From NCBI GenBank assembly GCA_001305055.1, contig BBZX01000001.1:558001-622000 (forward strand): 64,000 bases of DNA. Reading direction: 5' to 3'. The notes below the pieces were generated by a model that had not been told where the DNA came from, searched no databases, and saw nothing but the letters and a program-made list of their open reading frames with translations. Below, piece by piece: positions 1 to 9,486 of the stretch. A program made the translations under genes and the position numbers. Each line of letters starts with the position of its first letter. The stretch's first letter is position 1. The DNA comes from Clostridia bacterium UC5.1-1C12 (lineage in GTDB: Bacteria > Bacillota_I > Bacilli_A > Erysipelotrichales > Erysipelotrichaceae).

Positions 1-540
1 CTGGTCGGCTGAAAGATGAACTAATAAATCAGAAATACCAACGACTGGATCACAATCATCCTCACCAATAACAACATTGATTTTAGTGCCGTCTTTCTTC
101 ACGACTACTCCATGCATTGCCAAAGGCAGCGTTACCCACTGGTATTTCTTAACACCGCCATAATAATGCGTATCAAATAAAACCAATTCATTATCTTCAT
201 ATACCGGATTTTGCTTTAGGTCGATACGCGGTGAATCGATATGAGCACCTAAAATTTTCATACCTGCTTCTAGTTGTTCACTGCCAATGTGGAATAAAGC
301 CAGCGCCTTATCCATATTTACCGCATAAACCTTATCACCGGCTGACAACTTACCGTTAGTCTTAATAACCTCTTCCAAATCACGATAGCCTTTTGCTTCT
401 GCGAGCCGCACACTTTCACTTACACATTCTCGTTCACTTTTGCAGCTGCTGATAAACTTCTTATACTCTTCATTAAAAGAAAAGCACGCCTGCATTGCGG
501 CATCATCATACTTTTCCCATGCATTCTTAATTTTTGCCAT
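1..540 (-). CDS. M18-family metalloaminopeptidase, N-terminal part (runs off window)
   Basis: The minus strand reads from an ATG at 540, preceded by AAAAGGAG at good spacing, without a stop to the window edge. The N-terminal 180 residues include the motif GAHIDSPRID (His about residue 100). In M18 aminopeptidases the histidine of this H-x-D element is a zinc ligand. The family removes N-terminal residues from peptides in the cytoplasm as large homo-oligomers. The segment after the motif (VLFDTHYYGGVKKYQW, then a switch from active-site strand to the insert domain) also fits M18. The rest of the catalytic domain lies outside the window, so the remaining zinc ligands cannot be checked. Transcription would run out of the left edge. 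Confidence 0.85.
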   Translation of the reverse strand, partial: MAKIKNAWEKYDDAAMQACFSFNEEYKKFISSCKSERECVSESVRLAEAKGYRDLEEVIKTNGKLSAGDKVYAVNMDKALALFHIGSEQLEAGMKILGAHIDSPRIDLKQNPVYEDNELVLFDTHYYGGVKKYQWVTLPLAMHGVVVKKDGTKINVVIGEDDCDPVVGISDLLVHLSADQ

Positions 541-598
541 AAATATCTCCTTTTTATCCGTTAATATTATACGTCATTCTAATTTTATTTTTCAGCCT

Positions 599-1009
599 TT
601 ATTCACTTTTAGGCAGTCTTTTCTTAAGCGCTGACAATAGCTTCATCTTCTTCTCATTCGGCACTGTATAAAGTCTTATCAAGCTCTCTTTCGCCGGTTT
701 TCTTAAATAACCGTATACTAGCAGCTCTTCAAAAGCAATCCGGTAATGTTCATCATGAACTAACAGATAGCTCGTAATCTTTTCTTCACTAAAATTATCC
801 GGGTCAGGCAGATAGGCCTCTTCAAAGAAACGCAGATGATATTCATCCAAAGCTAATTCACCGCGCTTTAATTCCTGATTTTCTAAAGTCAGGCGATCCA
901 CCTTTTCCATCAATACTTCAATCATATTTTCCAGAGAGCTCACATAAAATTCCTGACCATCTTCTTTTGCTCTTGCCAATAAGTTTCTCAGATCTTCTGT
1001 TTCATTCAT
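599..1009 (-). CDS. Conserved hypothetical protein, 136 aa
   Basis: Intact small soluble protein. I choose the ATG at 1009 (MNETED) because AGAGGTG lies 6-7 bases upstream; a GTG nine bases earlier is less likely. Residues about 25-45 (ENMIEVLMEKVDRLTLENQEL) form a short amphipathic heptad-like helix, so a coiled coil or dimer is plausible. The C-terminal half is mixed helix and charged, with no signal peptide, membrane segment or catalytic motif. It lies between the aminopeptidase and the ABC exporter, all on the minus strand with gaps of 58-70 bases. I do not recognise the family and give no function. Confidence 0.6.
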   Translation of the reverse strand: MNETEDLRNLLARAKEDGQEFYVSSLENMIEVLMEKVDRLTLENQELKRGELALDEYHLRFFEEAYLPDPDNFSEEKITSYLLVHDEHYRIAFEELLVYGYLRKPAKESLIRLYTVPNEKKMKLLSALKKRLPKSE

Positions 1010-1078
1010 AAATAACACCTCTTTCTTTTAAGTATAAGCGATTTATGAACCGTTGCAACAACTCTGAACAAAGTGTCA

Positions 1079-2796
1079 CTAATTTGTTTTAAACTGTGAA
1101 TTATAAAGCATTGTATAAAGCTTGTTATTCTCAAGCAATTCTTCATGAGTTCCGCGCTCTTCAATGCCGTGATCGGTAATTACCACGATTTCATCCGCGT
1201 TCTTGATCGTTGACAGACGGTGGGCAACTACTAAAGTGGTTCTTCCCTTGCATAATTCATCCAAGGCGCCCTGAATCAGTATTTCTGTCGCATTATCCAA
1301 AGCACTGGTAGCTTCATCAAGAATCAAAATAGCCGGGTTCTTTAAAAATACACGGGCGATTGACAAACGCTGCTTCTGCCCGCCGGACAGTTTAACACCG
1401 CGTTCACCGATTTGTGTGTCATAGCCATGCTCCAGCTGCATCACATAGTCATGGATATTCGCCCGTTTAGCAGCTTGAATGATTTCCTCTTCACTGGCAT
1501 CAAGACGGCCGTAAGCAATATTTTCACGGATCGTACCAGTAAACAAAAATACATCCTGCTGAACAATACCGATATTCTTACGCAGGCTTTCATATGAGAT
1601 ATTTTCAATATTGATGTCATCAATACTGATTGTACCGGTTTCAAGCTGATAAAAGCGCGGTACTAAATGACAGATCGTAGTTTTGCCGCCGCCGCTCGGT
1701 CCAACAAGAGCTACTGTCTTTCCAGCTGGAATATCTAAATTAATATCATGCAGCACTTCCTTGCCGTCAGAATATGTAAAGTTTACATTATCAAAACGGA
1801 TATGTCCTTCAACACGGTCAAGATTGCGGGCATCCTTGCTTTCCTGTTCAGGCTTCTGATCCATCAGCTCACAGAAACGGCTGAATCCTGTCGCACCTGA
1901 CTGCAGCTGCTCCACAAAATCAATCAGCTTGCGAATCGGTGAAACAAACATATTGATAAACAGCATATACGTCACAAAATCTGCAACTTCAATCACTCCA
2001 AAATATGTATAAATACCGCCTGCCAGAATCACTACGACATTCAGCAGATCGACGATCAAGCCAGTACCGCTGTGAAATTGTGCCATCGCTTTATATGATT
2101 TTTCACGGGCCCGTTTAAAGGCATTATTGCCGGCCTGAAACTTTTCTTCTTCATATTCCGCATTAGTAAAAGCCTTGGAAACACGGATGCCGGAAATCGA
2201 GTTTTCCAGATTAGCGTTTACCTCACCGATTTTTACACGCGCTTCCGTAAATGCTTCCGTCATTTTAGCACGCATTTTTAATCGCAAAATAAATTAAAAT
2301 CGGAATAAAAGATAAAAATGATCACCGTCAGCTGCACATTGATCGTACATAAGTAAATAAAAGCACCGATCATCATAATTGATGAAATAAACAGATTCTC
2401 CGGCCCATGATGCGCAAGCTCAGATATATCCATTAAATCATTGATCATCCGTGACATGATCGTACCTGTCTCATGCTCATCATAATAAGAAAATGGCAGC
2501 TTTTGAAGATGATTAAATACATCACGCCGCATATCCGCCTGCATATAGACACCGACTAGATGTCCGTAATACTGTACAAAATAAGCAAGCAGGCATTTCA
2601 GTAAATAAATGACAAGCAGCAAAATAGCAGCTACTACAACAGAACGAAGCTGCTGATTAGGTATGTAATCATTCAGTATGCCTCTGGTTATAATTGGATA
2701 GGACAGATCACAGATGGAAATGAAAAAAGCAGCAATCATATCCAGAATAAACAGCCGTTTGTGCGGCTTATAATATTGTATAAATCGTTTAATCAT
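1079..2796 (-). CDS. ABC exporter half-transporter (TMD-NBD fusion), one frameshift
   Basis: Corrected length is about 572 residues, typical of a bacterial ABC-B half-transporter. The N-terminal part (from ATG 2796) has the exporter start MIKRFIQYYKPHKR followed by hydrophobic helices. The C-terminal nucleotide-binding domain shows Walker A GPSGGGKTT, Q-loop VQQDVFLF, signature LSGGQKQR, Walker B ILILDEAT, D-loop SALD and switch His in VVAHRLST. The frame breaks at the run of four T (minus) at 2307-2310. Removing one T gives FIPILIYFAIKMRLK, the expected membrane sequence. It probably works as a homodimer since no partner gene is adjacent. The substrate is unknown; lipid or drug export is typical of the family. 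Confidence 0.9.
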
Positions 2797-2865
2797 ATAT
2801 TCACCCCTAACATTCAGTAATTAGTATAGCATTTTTTAATCAATTAGACCAACCCATCAGCACCA

Positions 2866-2903
2866 GAAAAAAGATCCCCTTTGAATTTACAAAAAGGAAT
2901 CTT
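2866..2903 (-). terminator. Putative rho-independent terminator
   Basis: On the minus strand an AAGATTCC arm and a GGGGATCTT arm flank an A/T loop, and a run of six T follows. It lies just after the decayed locus at 2917-3218. Arms contain a mismatch, so strength is moderate. Confidence 0.5.
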
Positions 2904-2916
2904 AACCCATTCAGTT

Positions 2917-3218
2917 TTACTTTTTATCAGCCTGAATTGCTTCAATCAGCCGCTGTGGATTGATATTTTTTCACCGGTATCCAATGTTAATTACCGGTTT
3001 CATACGCTTTCCCGATGAATCTACCAGGATACAGATCAGATCAGCCTGAACTGCATTTCTGCCGGTCATGGCACTGTCCGGCTCGCACCGCGTTTGAAAT
3101 ATATGAATTATCACCGTCATCCAGCCAATGTACGTCCATCCTTATGTACATATATCCTTAGATCTCGTCTCTGATCCAAATCGCTTTTGGAATTGCTATG
3201 AATGAATCTCTCATTCAT
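2917..3218 (-). pseudogene. Decayed coding remnant of unknown family
   Basis: This stretch has no intact frame, but protein-like pieces follow one another in different minus-strand frames. An ATG at 3218 opens a piece ending DLRIYVHKDGRTLAG. A second contains MDVHWLDDGDNSYIS, a third EPDSAMTGRNAVQADL followed by ICILVDSSGKRMKPV, and a last one NPQRLIEAIQADKK ends at a TAA at 2917-2919. At least three frame changes within 300 bases is denser than the one-per-kilobase rate of apparent indels elsewhere, so real decay is more likely than read error. I could not assign the family. It sits between the ABC exporter and the DUF6179-like gene. Confidence 0.4.
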
Positions 3219-3254
3219 CTGACCGCAAATAAATAAAGAGAATACTTGCTTTTA

Positions 3255-4583
3255 TCACAGCTGTTTCGCAGCCATTTTAAGCTTTTCTCTATCTGATGGT
3301 TCCAAGTGCTGTAAATAGATACAAAGCTGCTTCTGCCATTCATGATCATAAGACAGTTCAGCAAGCATTGAATCGGTAAATGAAGGCATGACATTAAATA
3401 GAAATTCTTCTGGATATGCCTTATAGAATAAAAGACAAAGCGGCAATATGTCCAATCGCTTAAACAAATCACTGAATTCAGTTTCATTAAAAATATCCAT
3501 TTCAAATAAATCAATCCAGTCATTACAATTCAAAGCAGTCTGCATCAACAATTCAATTTCTTATCACTATTTTCATGCAGCAAATGCTCTGCCAATTGAT
3601 TCAATGCAGCATCTGAGCATAAGGATGGCTCGAACCATTGATTCTTTTTCTTGATTCGATGAACTGATACTAAGTTTTCTATATCCGCATTCTGCAAACG
3701 TATCTTAAGCTGACCTTTAAAACATTTCAGATATTCAATCTGTGCTTGATCAATTTGTTTATTTAGCCAGCCGTAAAAATCATCGACTGAATTTTCACAC
3801 TTTGACCTACCTATTTATGCTTAAGAATATTTAAATCAGAAGCTTCAATCAGCAAAGAGTGCTGCTGAAGCAGCCATGAAAAATAAAGCTGAACCAATAC
3901 GATCTCACAAAAATTAACCCCCAGCAGTTCGACATTGATTCCTTTTGCTGTTTCATAATCATAAACAAATGCAAGCAATTCGTCTTTATCAAACTGTTCA
4001 ATAAATGTCTGTTCAATGATTAATCTATGGGCATATTCTAATACTAAATCAACTCCCGATAAGTGATACATGTCATGTTCAAGAGGTAACCCATCAAGCA
4101 AAGGATAATCAAGGTCAAACTCACAATATAAAGCATTGAATTCTAAATCGTAATGCTTTATAAATTCAGGAAGTTGATGAAACACAACATCATTCAGACG
4201 TTCATTCAAAGAATTCAGACATGAACGTTTTAAATCTGCCGCCAGCCTTTCAACCTCACTCAGCCGCTCTTTCAGCTCACTGATTCCCATGTCAAAAGAT
4301 ATTCAACCGTATGATTCAGCAAATTTATCGAATCACTCCTTGTACTTACTGCATGATCCAATGCATAAAAGACAGAGGCTGTGATTTTCCTGAGCAGTAT
4401 TGCTGAAATGCATGTACTTCGATTACGATTAAACTTAAACACCTTCTTTTTAACCAGTGCCTGTATTTCTTCCTGTATTCCTTCTTTTCGTCTTGCACTT
4501 ATTAATTGAAGCTCGCCGGCTCTTTGGATCAGCTCAGCAAATGATTTGATCCTCAAATGCTGGCTAATCGGTACATGCTTCAT
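3255..4583 (-). CDS. DUF6179-like protein, about 440 aa, three frameshifts
   Basis: Four overlapping minus-strand pieces read as one soluble protein. Piece one (ATG 4583) contains SFAELIQRAGEL and IQEEIQALVKKK followed by a serine/threonine segment. Piece two contains LPEFIKHYDLEF, the acidic DLDYPLLDG and a helical region. Piece three runs from KCENSVDDFYGW to LLHENSDK, and piece four from LLMQTALNCND to the stop at 3255. The frame changes near 4280, 3812 and 3565. The order and the 'Y-D-x-x-F ... D-x-D-Y-P' pattern match my recollection of DUF6179, a family of unknown function usually next to DUF6323. Here it overlaps the upstream DUF6323-like gene by 20 bases, which implies translational coupling. 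No catalytic motif is visible. Confidence 0.5.
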
Positions 4584-4989
4584 TTTTCTGCTCCTGATTC
4601 GCTTTTAGTACATCCAAAATAACTTTCCTGTCAAATACGCCATGATGTTTTAAATATATTTTATAAATTAATTCAGCCAGCTCGTCATCGTAAACACTTG
4701 CCGAAATATGCGCTCTGCAAGCATAGTAACACTGAATAAAAGCCTTAACGCCATCCAGATACTTATATCGATTTAAATAGGGTGAAGCTTTGATAATGTC
4801 TGCCACGTCCATGATGATTTTAGTGTCAAAATCAATCAGGCCATGAATCTGACAAGCCAGCTTTTGTTCATTCAGCAATGCTCTGATATCCTCATTCTTC
4901 AATTCATAGCCAAATTCTGATAACCTCTCATTCAATTCATCTGCCTGCTGTTTTATAAACTGCCGCTTGATTTCAATGCCTGTATACAT
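4564..4989 (-). CDS. DUF6323-like protein, 141 aa
   Basis: Start set at ATG 4989 (MYTGIEIKRQ) because AAAGGTGAGG is just upstream; an in-frame ATG 42 bases earlier lacks this. The protein is helical and charged with no membrane segment. The pattern ELNERLSEFGYELKNEDIRAL, a later SPYLNRYKYLD and YDDELAELIYKIY agrees with the small family DUF6323 as I remember it: a 'yG' motif, a 'G-I-x-F' strand, 'SPYL', and a terminal 'DDEL'. DUF6323 is typically adjacent to DUF6179, as seen here, and both are of unknown function. The recollection of the family needs a profile search. Confidence 0.5.
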   Translation of the reverse strand: MYTGIEIKRQFIKQQADELNERLSEFGYELKNEDIRALLNEQKLACQIHGLIDFDTKIIMDVADIIKASPYLNRYKYLDGVKAFIQCYYACRAHISASVYDDELAELIYKIYLKHHGVFDRKVILDVLKANQEQKNEACTD

Positions 4990-5118
4990 AGCCTCACCTT
5001 TCCTCTCCCATACTAAATACACCTTCATCACGATCGATACAAGTCTTGAAAAATTAATGAAAATGTGTTAATATAAGAGCAGGTGAAGGAGCAGAAAATG
5101 CTTCTTTTTTATATATGT

Positions 5119-5138
5119 AAGCAGGAATTGCTTCCTGC
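5119..5138. repeat. Perfect inverted repeat beside the stop of the M15-like gene
   Basis: AGCAGGAA, a four-base loop TTGC, then TTCCTGCT. It directly follows the stop codon at 5139 (minus strand). No T tract follows on either strand, so it may stabilise the mRNA end rather than terminate it. Confidence 0.5.
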
Positions 5139-5825
5139 TTAGTAATCAATGACAGACGGCGTTCTTCCAATACCAACTACCATGGCAACAATTTTACGCC
5201 AAGTCGCACAACCGCAGATGCCATCAGCACTTAATCCATTATTGCGCTGATATGTGACCAATGCTCTTCTGGTTGCCGGACCAAAGATGCCGTCCAAATA
5301 AGAAGTACCGTAGCCTAACGCATTCAGCGCATCCTGAAGCACTAAAACATAGGTTGAAGAATTACCGCTTCTTAAGGTTGGAAAACCAGCAGTACCACCG
5401 CAGGCCGCGCCAATATAGCGGCGGTCCATATGCACCCAAGTCGGTGTCATTGATAAAGGCTCAACATAACCCCATACCCCCAGATTTGTAGCAATCTGAT
5501 GAATCTGACGTCGCTGAGCTGCAGTCAGCCGCTGACCGACATCAAAAGATACACCGGCATAATGCTGACTTTGCTGACCGTGACCGCCCTCCCAAATACG
5601 CTTAAAAGCATAGCCGACCGGAATCCCCGAGCCATAAGTTCGGCGGGTATCGTTCCATGCTTCCATCGCTCTTGTAGTCGTCCATAATACATTCGCTCTT
5701 GAAGAACCACGGAATTCACGGACTAACAAAGTTCGGCCATAAGAATAAGGCATCGGATCATCTTCATTTTTATTAAAGTTATACATCAGATTCTTATCTT
5801 GATCATATACAAGAATTTTAGTCAT
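5139..5825 (-). CDS. M15-like peptidase domain plus peptidoglycan-binding domain, 228 aa
   Basis: Start is ATG 5825 (MTKILVYDQD) behind GGAGGTG. The middle shows HYAGVSFDVG (His about 88, Asp about 95) and TWVHMD (His about 132). These are the H-x(6)-D and W-x-H-x-D zinc-site motifs of M15 D-Ala-D-Ala carboxypeptidase/endolysin folds. Residues about 155-215 are a peptidoglycan-binding repeat: VLVLQDALNALGYG, DGIFGPATRRAL, YQRNNGLSADG. No signal peptide is visible, so secretion would need another route or a lysis event; alternatively it acts like a phage or spore lysin. No phage genes are nearby. It follows the ABC-F gene by 77 bases on the same strand. Confidence 0.7.
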   Translation of the reverse strand: MTKILVYDQDKNLMYNFNKNEDDPMPYSYGRTLLVREFRGSSRANVLWTTTRAMEAWNDTRRTYGSGIPVGYAFKRIWEGGHGQQSQHYAGVSFDVGQRLTAAQRRQIHQIATNLGVWGYVEPLSMTPTWVHMDRRYIGAACGGTAGFPTLRSGNSSTYVLVLQDALNALGYGTSYLDGIFGPATRRALVTYQRNNGLSADGICGCATWRKIVAMVVGIGRTPSVIDY

Positions 5826-5901
5826 TACCTTCACCTCCTGCACTATTCTATGGTGAAGTGATAAAAACGACTGTACAATTATTACTAATTTTCTAATTCA
5901 A

Positions 5902-7497
5902 TCAATCATCAAGCCAATCATCATTCAGATATTCTTTTATTTTCCCTGCTTTAATCAGCCAGACCTTTTCACAGAGTGTCTGAATGAAATACCGATCATG
6001 CGAAACAACCAACAAGGTTCCCGTATATTCCTGTAAAGTCTGTTCAATAATTTCAATGCTTGTAAAATCGAGATGGTTTGTCGGCTCATCAAAAATAATC
6101 AGATTTACTTCCTGTTTTAATATCAGTGCCAGCTTTAATCTGGTTCGCTCACCACCGCTGAGGACCTTTAACCGTTTATACATATCCGCCTGATCAAAGC
6201 CAAAGCGTGTCAGATATCTTCGTGTATCTTCTTCATTTAAGCCTAATGAAAACTGTGCATAAGCCAGAATTCTTTCCTCCTCTTTGGGAAAAAGAATCAT
6301 TTGCGGCAAATAACCAATCTGCGTAGATGGCGCAAGGCTGATTTCACCGCTGTCAACATTCTCCTCACCCATAATCATTTTGATCAGCGTGCTTTTCCCC
6401 TGCCCATTCTCGGCACAGACAGCAATGCGATCCTGCCAGTATACACCGGCATCAGTCTGATCAAAAAGCTGCTTCTGACCATAGGCTTTTTGAAAGCTGA
6501 TGAATCGTTATTACTTTCTTCGAATAACTCGCTTTCTCCTTAACCGATACATTAAAACGCCGTGTTAACATCTGCGGCCGCTTGATACGTTCAATATTCT
6601 CCAATCTTTTTTCTAACATTTTTAGCTTTTTTAAAAATTTCTCATTATCGCCCTCATGGCCCCATTGACGGAATCGCCGGATTGCGTCCTGCAGCTTTTT
6701 GATCTGTTTCTGCTGCTCCTCATAATCCTGCAGCCATACTAGATAACGTTCCTGTTTTTGTCTGCGATAGGCATCATAATCACCGATATACATCGATAAT
6801 TCACCATAAGCAATCTCATAGATTTTCTTTACCGTATGATTCAAAACGTCCGGTCGTGAGATACGATAATCACCGTTTCTTTTAGATTTAAAATATAGTT
6901 TTCCAGCCAGCGTATTCCAACAAAATCAAGATGATTCGTCGGTTCATCTAAAAGCAGCACATCCGGCTTCATCAGCAATTGTTTTGCAAGATTCACCCGT
7001 GTTTTCTCGCCGCCGCTTAATACCTGATAATCACTTAGAAGCAAATGATCAATCTGCAAACCACCGGCGATTTGTTCCACAGCGACCATCACCTGATAAC
7101 CGTCCACGCTTTCAAAACGTGCCTGAAGCTTGCCATATCTATCTAATATTTTTTCAAGTTCATGACCGTCAGCTTTTTCCATCTGTGCTTCTAAGTCCTG
7201 CAGTTGTAACTGCAGCTTAATAATGTCCTCGTGAGCTTCCATAAGATAACTTAAAACATTTCCTTCATAAGCTTCAAACATCTGATTCAGATAAGCGATT
7301 CCGGTATTCTTAGTAATCAGCACTTCCCCTTCCTGAATCGTTTCCAAGCCGGCGATCACCTTTAATAAGGTTGATTTACCACAGCCATTTTCACCAACAA
7401 TGGCTATATGTTCACCATCCGTTATCTTCAATGTGATATCATCCAGAACAATGTCCTGAGTATATGTCTTTGTGACATGATTTAATTGTATTGTCAT
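5902..7497 (-). CDS. ABC-F ATPase, candidate antibiotic ribosome-protection protein, two frameshifts
   Basis: Corrected length is about 530 residues with two ABC domains and no membrane segment. Domain one (ATG 7497): GENGCGKST, LSGGEKTRV, LLLDEPTNHLD, VSHDR. Then comes a long charged linker (RQKQERYLVWLQDY to KRLENIERIKRP). Domain two: GQGKST, LSGGERTRL, FDEPTNHLD, VSHDRYF. Frame breaks are a lost T near 6845 (DRTF to LNHTV) and an extra A near 6490 (QLS to KAYGQKQLFD). ABC-F proteins bind the ribosomal E site; one branch dislodges antibiotics, others tune translation. The leader ORF plus attenuator upstream is the arrangement known from inducible resistance ABC-Fs, which supports the first role. 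Target drugs cannot be read from sequence. Confidence 0.85.
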
Positions 7498-7526
7498 AAT
7501 AAAATTTCCTTTCCATATTCATTGTG

Positions 7527-7600
7527 GGAAAAGAAAAAGCCCCAGCAAAAAAGTGGGACATTCAAAATTATAAAATAATATTGATGCAAGGCTTTTTACT
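7527..7600 (-). promoter_or_regulatory. Attenuator with mutually exclusive hairpins before the ABC-F gene
   Basis: On the minus strand, just after the leader ORF, AAAAAGCC (about 7591-7598) can pair with GGCTTTTT (about 7534-7541), whose 3' side runs into TTTTTCTTTT. A smaller CCCA/TGGG hairpin (7541-7557) overlaps the same tail. The segment GATGCTTTTT inside the leader ORF (about 7671-7680) can instead pair with AAAAAGCCTTGCATC. That gives an antiterminator/terminator choice set by ribosome position. Pairing was done by eye. Confidence 0.6.
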
Positions 7601-7610
7601 TAAGTTTTCC

Positions 7611-7730
7611 CTAAAAATTGACGCACTCGTCCCTATTTCCAAGAAAAACTGTGAATGTTATCGTACGACAAAAAGCATCATGCGCTAACTGTTGGTTATG
7701 TTTTGTACTCTCTATCATACGAATCATCAT
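7611..7730 (-). CDS. 39-aa leader peptide of the ABC-F gene
   Basis: A short ORF opens at ATG 7730 (MMIRMIESTK...) directly behind a near-perfect AGGAGGTG and closes at TAG 7611-7613, within the transcript of the promoter at 7764-7792 and 114 bases before the ABC-F start. Its sequence is unlike any exported or enzymatic protein, and its Shine-Dalgarno is stronger than that of the structural gene. In known inducible ABC-F, Erm and Cat systems, a drug-stalled ribosome on such a leader changes RNA folding downstream. The 3' half of this ORF includes the sequence that can form the antiterminator. Its translation is inferred. Confidence 0.65.
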   Translation of the reverse strand: MMIRMIESTKHNQQLAHDAFCRTITFTVFLGNRDECVNF

Positions 7731-7763
7731 TTGCCCTGCACCTCCTTTAGAAATGATATAATT

Positions 7764-7792
7764 ATTTTAAGATAGCCTTTCACAAATGTCAA
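7764..7792 (-). promoter_or_regulatory. Sigma-A promoter for the ABC-F leader transcript
   Basis: Minus strand: -35 TTGACA (7787-7792), 17-base spacer, -10 TAAAAT (7764-7769). The start would lie near 7757, about 25 bases before the leader ATG. Confidence 0.75.
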
Positions 7793-7827
7793 GGCTGGGT
7801 GAAATGCCAGTATTTCCCATAAAAAGA

Positions 7828-9273
7828 CTATTGGTCAATGGATTGCACTTCAAGGTAATAGTGTTCTACATTCAAATCAAGCTTGACATGATGTTGAGCA
7901 GGATCAATGCCCAAATTTTGTTTCACTATTTCAATCCCCTTATCATTAGTCAATATCAATGACTGTTTCTTAAAGTTCAGCGTTGAGCCAAGCTGCGTCA
8001 CTAAATCATAACCGGTAACCCCTATATTCCTGCTGCCCGTCCCGCCGAAATCAAAGCTTCCTCTTTTCCTAAATTCCACATCAACAAAGACGTCTTCACC
8101 TGCCGGAATAGTGATTTCAAAAGCATCATAGAAAAACCGTTTATAATTTTCAGTATCATTAAGCATTTCCTCCAGCATGCCGCTTTGATATCTTTCCTTT
8201 GTTTCAGTTCCGATGATGCTATATTGCTTCAGCATCCGGCACAATTCTCCATAAAATAATTCTTCACTGATGTTATCAGCCAATTGCATTGCTGCTTCAT
8301 CATCAGTCATAGTCTTGAGCCTTACTTCATAATAAGCTGAAGTAATCGTTCTAAGTATTTCTTTAAGTGTTGTTTCATAACGGTTAACTGAAGCTTTTGC
8401 TCCTTCGATCTCCTCCCCGGATTTACAGCCGCCATTTTCATAACCCTGCACATGATATTCATCAATATCCTCGCCTAATAAAATCAGCATTTTTTCATCC
8501 CATAATCATAATCATTTTTAGTAGGAATGAAGAAGCTGCGTGCTGAATAATTATGTTCAGGATCATTCATCCCGCCATTAAAACCATAGGTGAAAATTGC
8601 AGTTTGTTTATAATCCATCGTAAATTCAATATTCAGGGTAGGCGCAGCCGCATCAGAGCCGCCGTCACTAATCTCACTTAATTCATAAACAATTACCGGC
8701 TCATTGAGGATTGGAACCTCACTGAATGCTGTCTTCATATACGCGTCATCAGCAAGCAGTGCTTTATAACCCTCCCATGATGCAATTCCATTGAGGTTCA
8801 AACTTTCAGTATTATCACCCGCGCCGCTGAAGCCGCCGCTATACATGCCACTATAAAGCGCAGTTTCTGTTTCCTTGCCATTTACGGTAATGCTTGGATT
8901 CAGCTTAGCATAAAAAAGATGAAAGATAGGGATACATGATTGTGAGTGTTTGATTTTCATCACTTGTGTTAGTGAGAGTATAGCGATCATAGACCTTACA
9001 TTCCCTTATCCTTTGATGTTTCTGTTCAGCATTGTCATAACCGGAAAAATCTAATTCAATTTCACGAGATACTTCAATCCATGGCACCGCTTCCCTGCTT
9101 GTCAAAGGAAAAATCGGGCCGTCATAAGACATAAAAATACTGCCGCCGTCTGCTGAAACAGGAACATCCCGTTTTCGCGGATGGCTCATGCCAAACGCTA
9201 AAGCAAGCAGACAAAATGAAGCAATGATGATGATTGCCAGCGTGCGGTTCACATGATTATTTTCTTTGCTCAT
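7828..9273 (-). CDS. Membrane-anchored extracytoplasmic protein of unknown function, two frameshifts
   Basis: About 480 residues after joining three pieces. The N-terminus (ATG 9273) is MSKENNHVNR followed by one hydrophobic helix (LAIIIIASFCLLALAFG, about residues 12-28), a signal anchor or uncleaved signal. The rest is outside-type sequence rich in beta structure: SIFMSYDGPIFPLTSREA, then LTNTSDENQTLTIMYPY, GSGNT-like loops and a helical stretch near ALLADDAYM. Frame breaks are an extra T in the T run at 8912-8917 (SSF to YAKLNPS) and a lost A at 8490-8495 (GMKK to MLILLGEDID). 'LTNTSDENQT' looks like an Ig-like or DUF4179-type strand pair, but I do not recognise the family. No partner genes are adjacent. 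Confidence 0.55.
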
Positions 9274-9450
9274 AAAAAGCCCTCCGATTTTTGATTATTC
9301 AAACCTATCAATCTTAAAGCTGCTTTATTACCATGCGCATATCATACTTGTTATTTTGATAAATTAATTATATCAGTTTTTCTTATCAGAACCATTACAC
9401 CAGCAAATATTTCTGAATAAGAATGAAGTGAGTGATGAACCAAATGCCTA

Positions 9451-9473
9451 CTTCTACATAGTATGGGTAGAAG
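9451..9473 (+). repeat. Imperfect inverted repeat before the SPYDL-repeat gene
   Basis: CTTCTAC and GTAGAAG arms lie a few bases upstream of the AAAGGAG of the 9487 gene. The hairpin could modulate ribosome access. Short and unproven. The rest of the divergent intergenic region (9274-9450) shows nothing I can name. Confidence 0.3.
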
Positions 9474-9486
9474 AAAGGAGAATGTT

